Of a stretch of DNA of 5,587 bases, positions 5,246 to 5,587 are shown one piece after another (position 1 is the stretch's first letter; each line of letters begins with the position of its first letter). Under the pieces are notes generated by a model. The model did not search any database. It was given only the letters and a program-made list of their open reading frames with translations, and was not told the origin of the DNA. The DNA lies in the NCBI GenBank assembly GCA_947176675.1, contig CAMWRN010000178.1:1-5587 (forward strand), given 5' to 3'. A program made the translations under genes and the position numbers. Origin of the DNA: an uncultured Clostridia bacterium (GTDB lineage: Bacteria; Bacillota; Clostridia; Oscillospirales; Ruminococcaceae).

Positions 5246-5587
5246 TTATAAAATAAATTTACACTCTTCAAAATTTAGAAACAGCTTCTTTTTTATAATT
5301 TCCAAGCTTTTGAAGCCTAAATGGTTTGTAGAGAAGCTTTCTATAACCTCTTCCATAGTTTCAGAACTCCAAAAAATTTTTAATTTCTTTTTTGCACGGG
5401 TAATAGCAGTATAAAAAATATCGTGAGTAATTTTCTCAGAGTTGCTTTTAGGTATAACCACCTTTACAGAATCATATTCTAAACCTTGTGCTTTATGGAT
5501 TGAAACTGCATAGGCAAGCTGAAATGGTATAACTGATTTCATTCGTAAATCTTCATCATCAATATTTCTTTCATCATAAGCATATAC
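5246..5587 (-). CDS. SF1 (UvrD/RecD-like) DNA helicase, C-terminal fragment cut by the window edge
   Basis: An open minus-strand frame enters from the right edge and ends at TAA 5246-5248, giving the last 113 residues; the start lies outside. Counting from the edge, residues 23-45 (QLAYAVSIHKAQGLEYDSV) are helicase motif V of the UvrD_C_2 fold, and residues 58-71 (FYTAITRAKKKLKI) are motif VI with Arg64 as the likely arginine finger. Such C-terminal RecA-like domains occur in UvrD, RecD-like and PIF1-like helicases, and in fused ATPase/helicase proteins of defence systems; the fragment cannot tell which. About 40 residues beyond motif VI (ETMEEVIESF onward) I do not recognise. It converges on the integrase and may be a chromosomal neighbour of the element or element cargo. 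Confidence 0.85.
   Translation of the reverse strand, partial: VYAYDERNIDDEDLRMKSVIPFQLAYAVSIHKAQGLEYDSVKVVIPKSNSEKITHDIFYTAITRAKKKLKIFWSSETMEEVIESFSTNHLGFKSLEIIKKKLFLNFEECKFIL

Overview
The window looks like most of a small integrative mobilizable element (IME) in a low-GC Gram-positive host, probably a gut Clostridia of the Ruminococcus/Oscillospiraceae kind. The reasons are strong AGGAGG ribosome sites, a canonical TTGACA/TAAAAT promoter, AT-rich spacers, and the gene set: excisionase-like HTH protein, P4-type SF3 helicase/primase, MobV relaxase, tyrosine integrase. The taxonomic guess rests on style and protein likeness only.

Layout. Positions 1-608 hold no credible gene. They carry a five-copy spaced repeat (consensus AATTTRTGCARTKATA) built into larger 101-bp and 121-bp repeat units. 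At 657-944 lies a small HTH/excisionase-family gene, translationally coupled to an intact SF3 helicase of the P4/D5 primase family (944-2242). Positions 2243-2579 are non-coding and unusual: a cluster of CGTCCG motifs in both orientations around an all-A/T core (2255-2415), then two abutting imperfect inverted repeats (2464-2529) that look like an oriT just ahead of the relaxase gene. The MobV relaxase gene (2580-3865) is a pseudogene, with an apparent single-base deletion near 2664 and an in-frame TAG at 3710. A strong promoter with a dyad in its spacer (3879-3933) drives the tyrosine integrase (3976-5118), whose extreme C-terminus looks damaged at the catalytic tyrosine. A hairpin terminator (5165-5200) separates it from a convergent minus-strand gene, the C-terminal end of an SF1 helicase that runs off the window (5246-5587).

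How the parts would work together (inference from the families): the integrase, with the small HTH protein as excisionase or regulator, would insert and excise the element; the SF3 helicase would unwind a nearby origin in the excised circle; the relaxase would nick oriT for transfer by a helper's conjugation machinery. With the relaxase broken twice and the integrase tail suspect, this copy is probably a decaying, immobile relic that still keeps an intact HTH-helicase operon. I see no clear new defence or effector system. The least explained material is non-coding: the repeat array at 77-549 and the CGTCCG cluster at 2255-2415.
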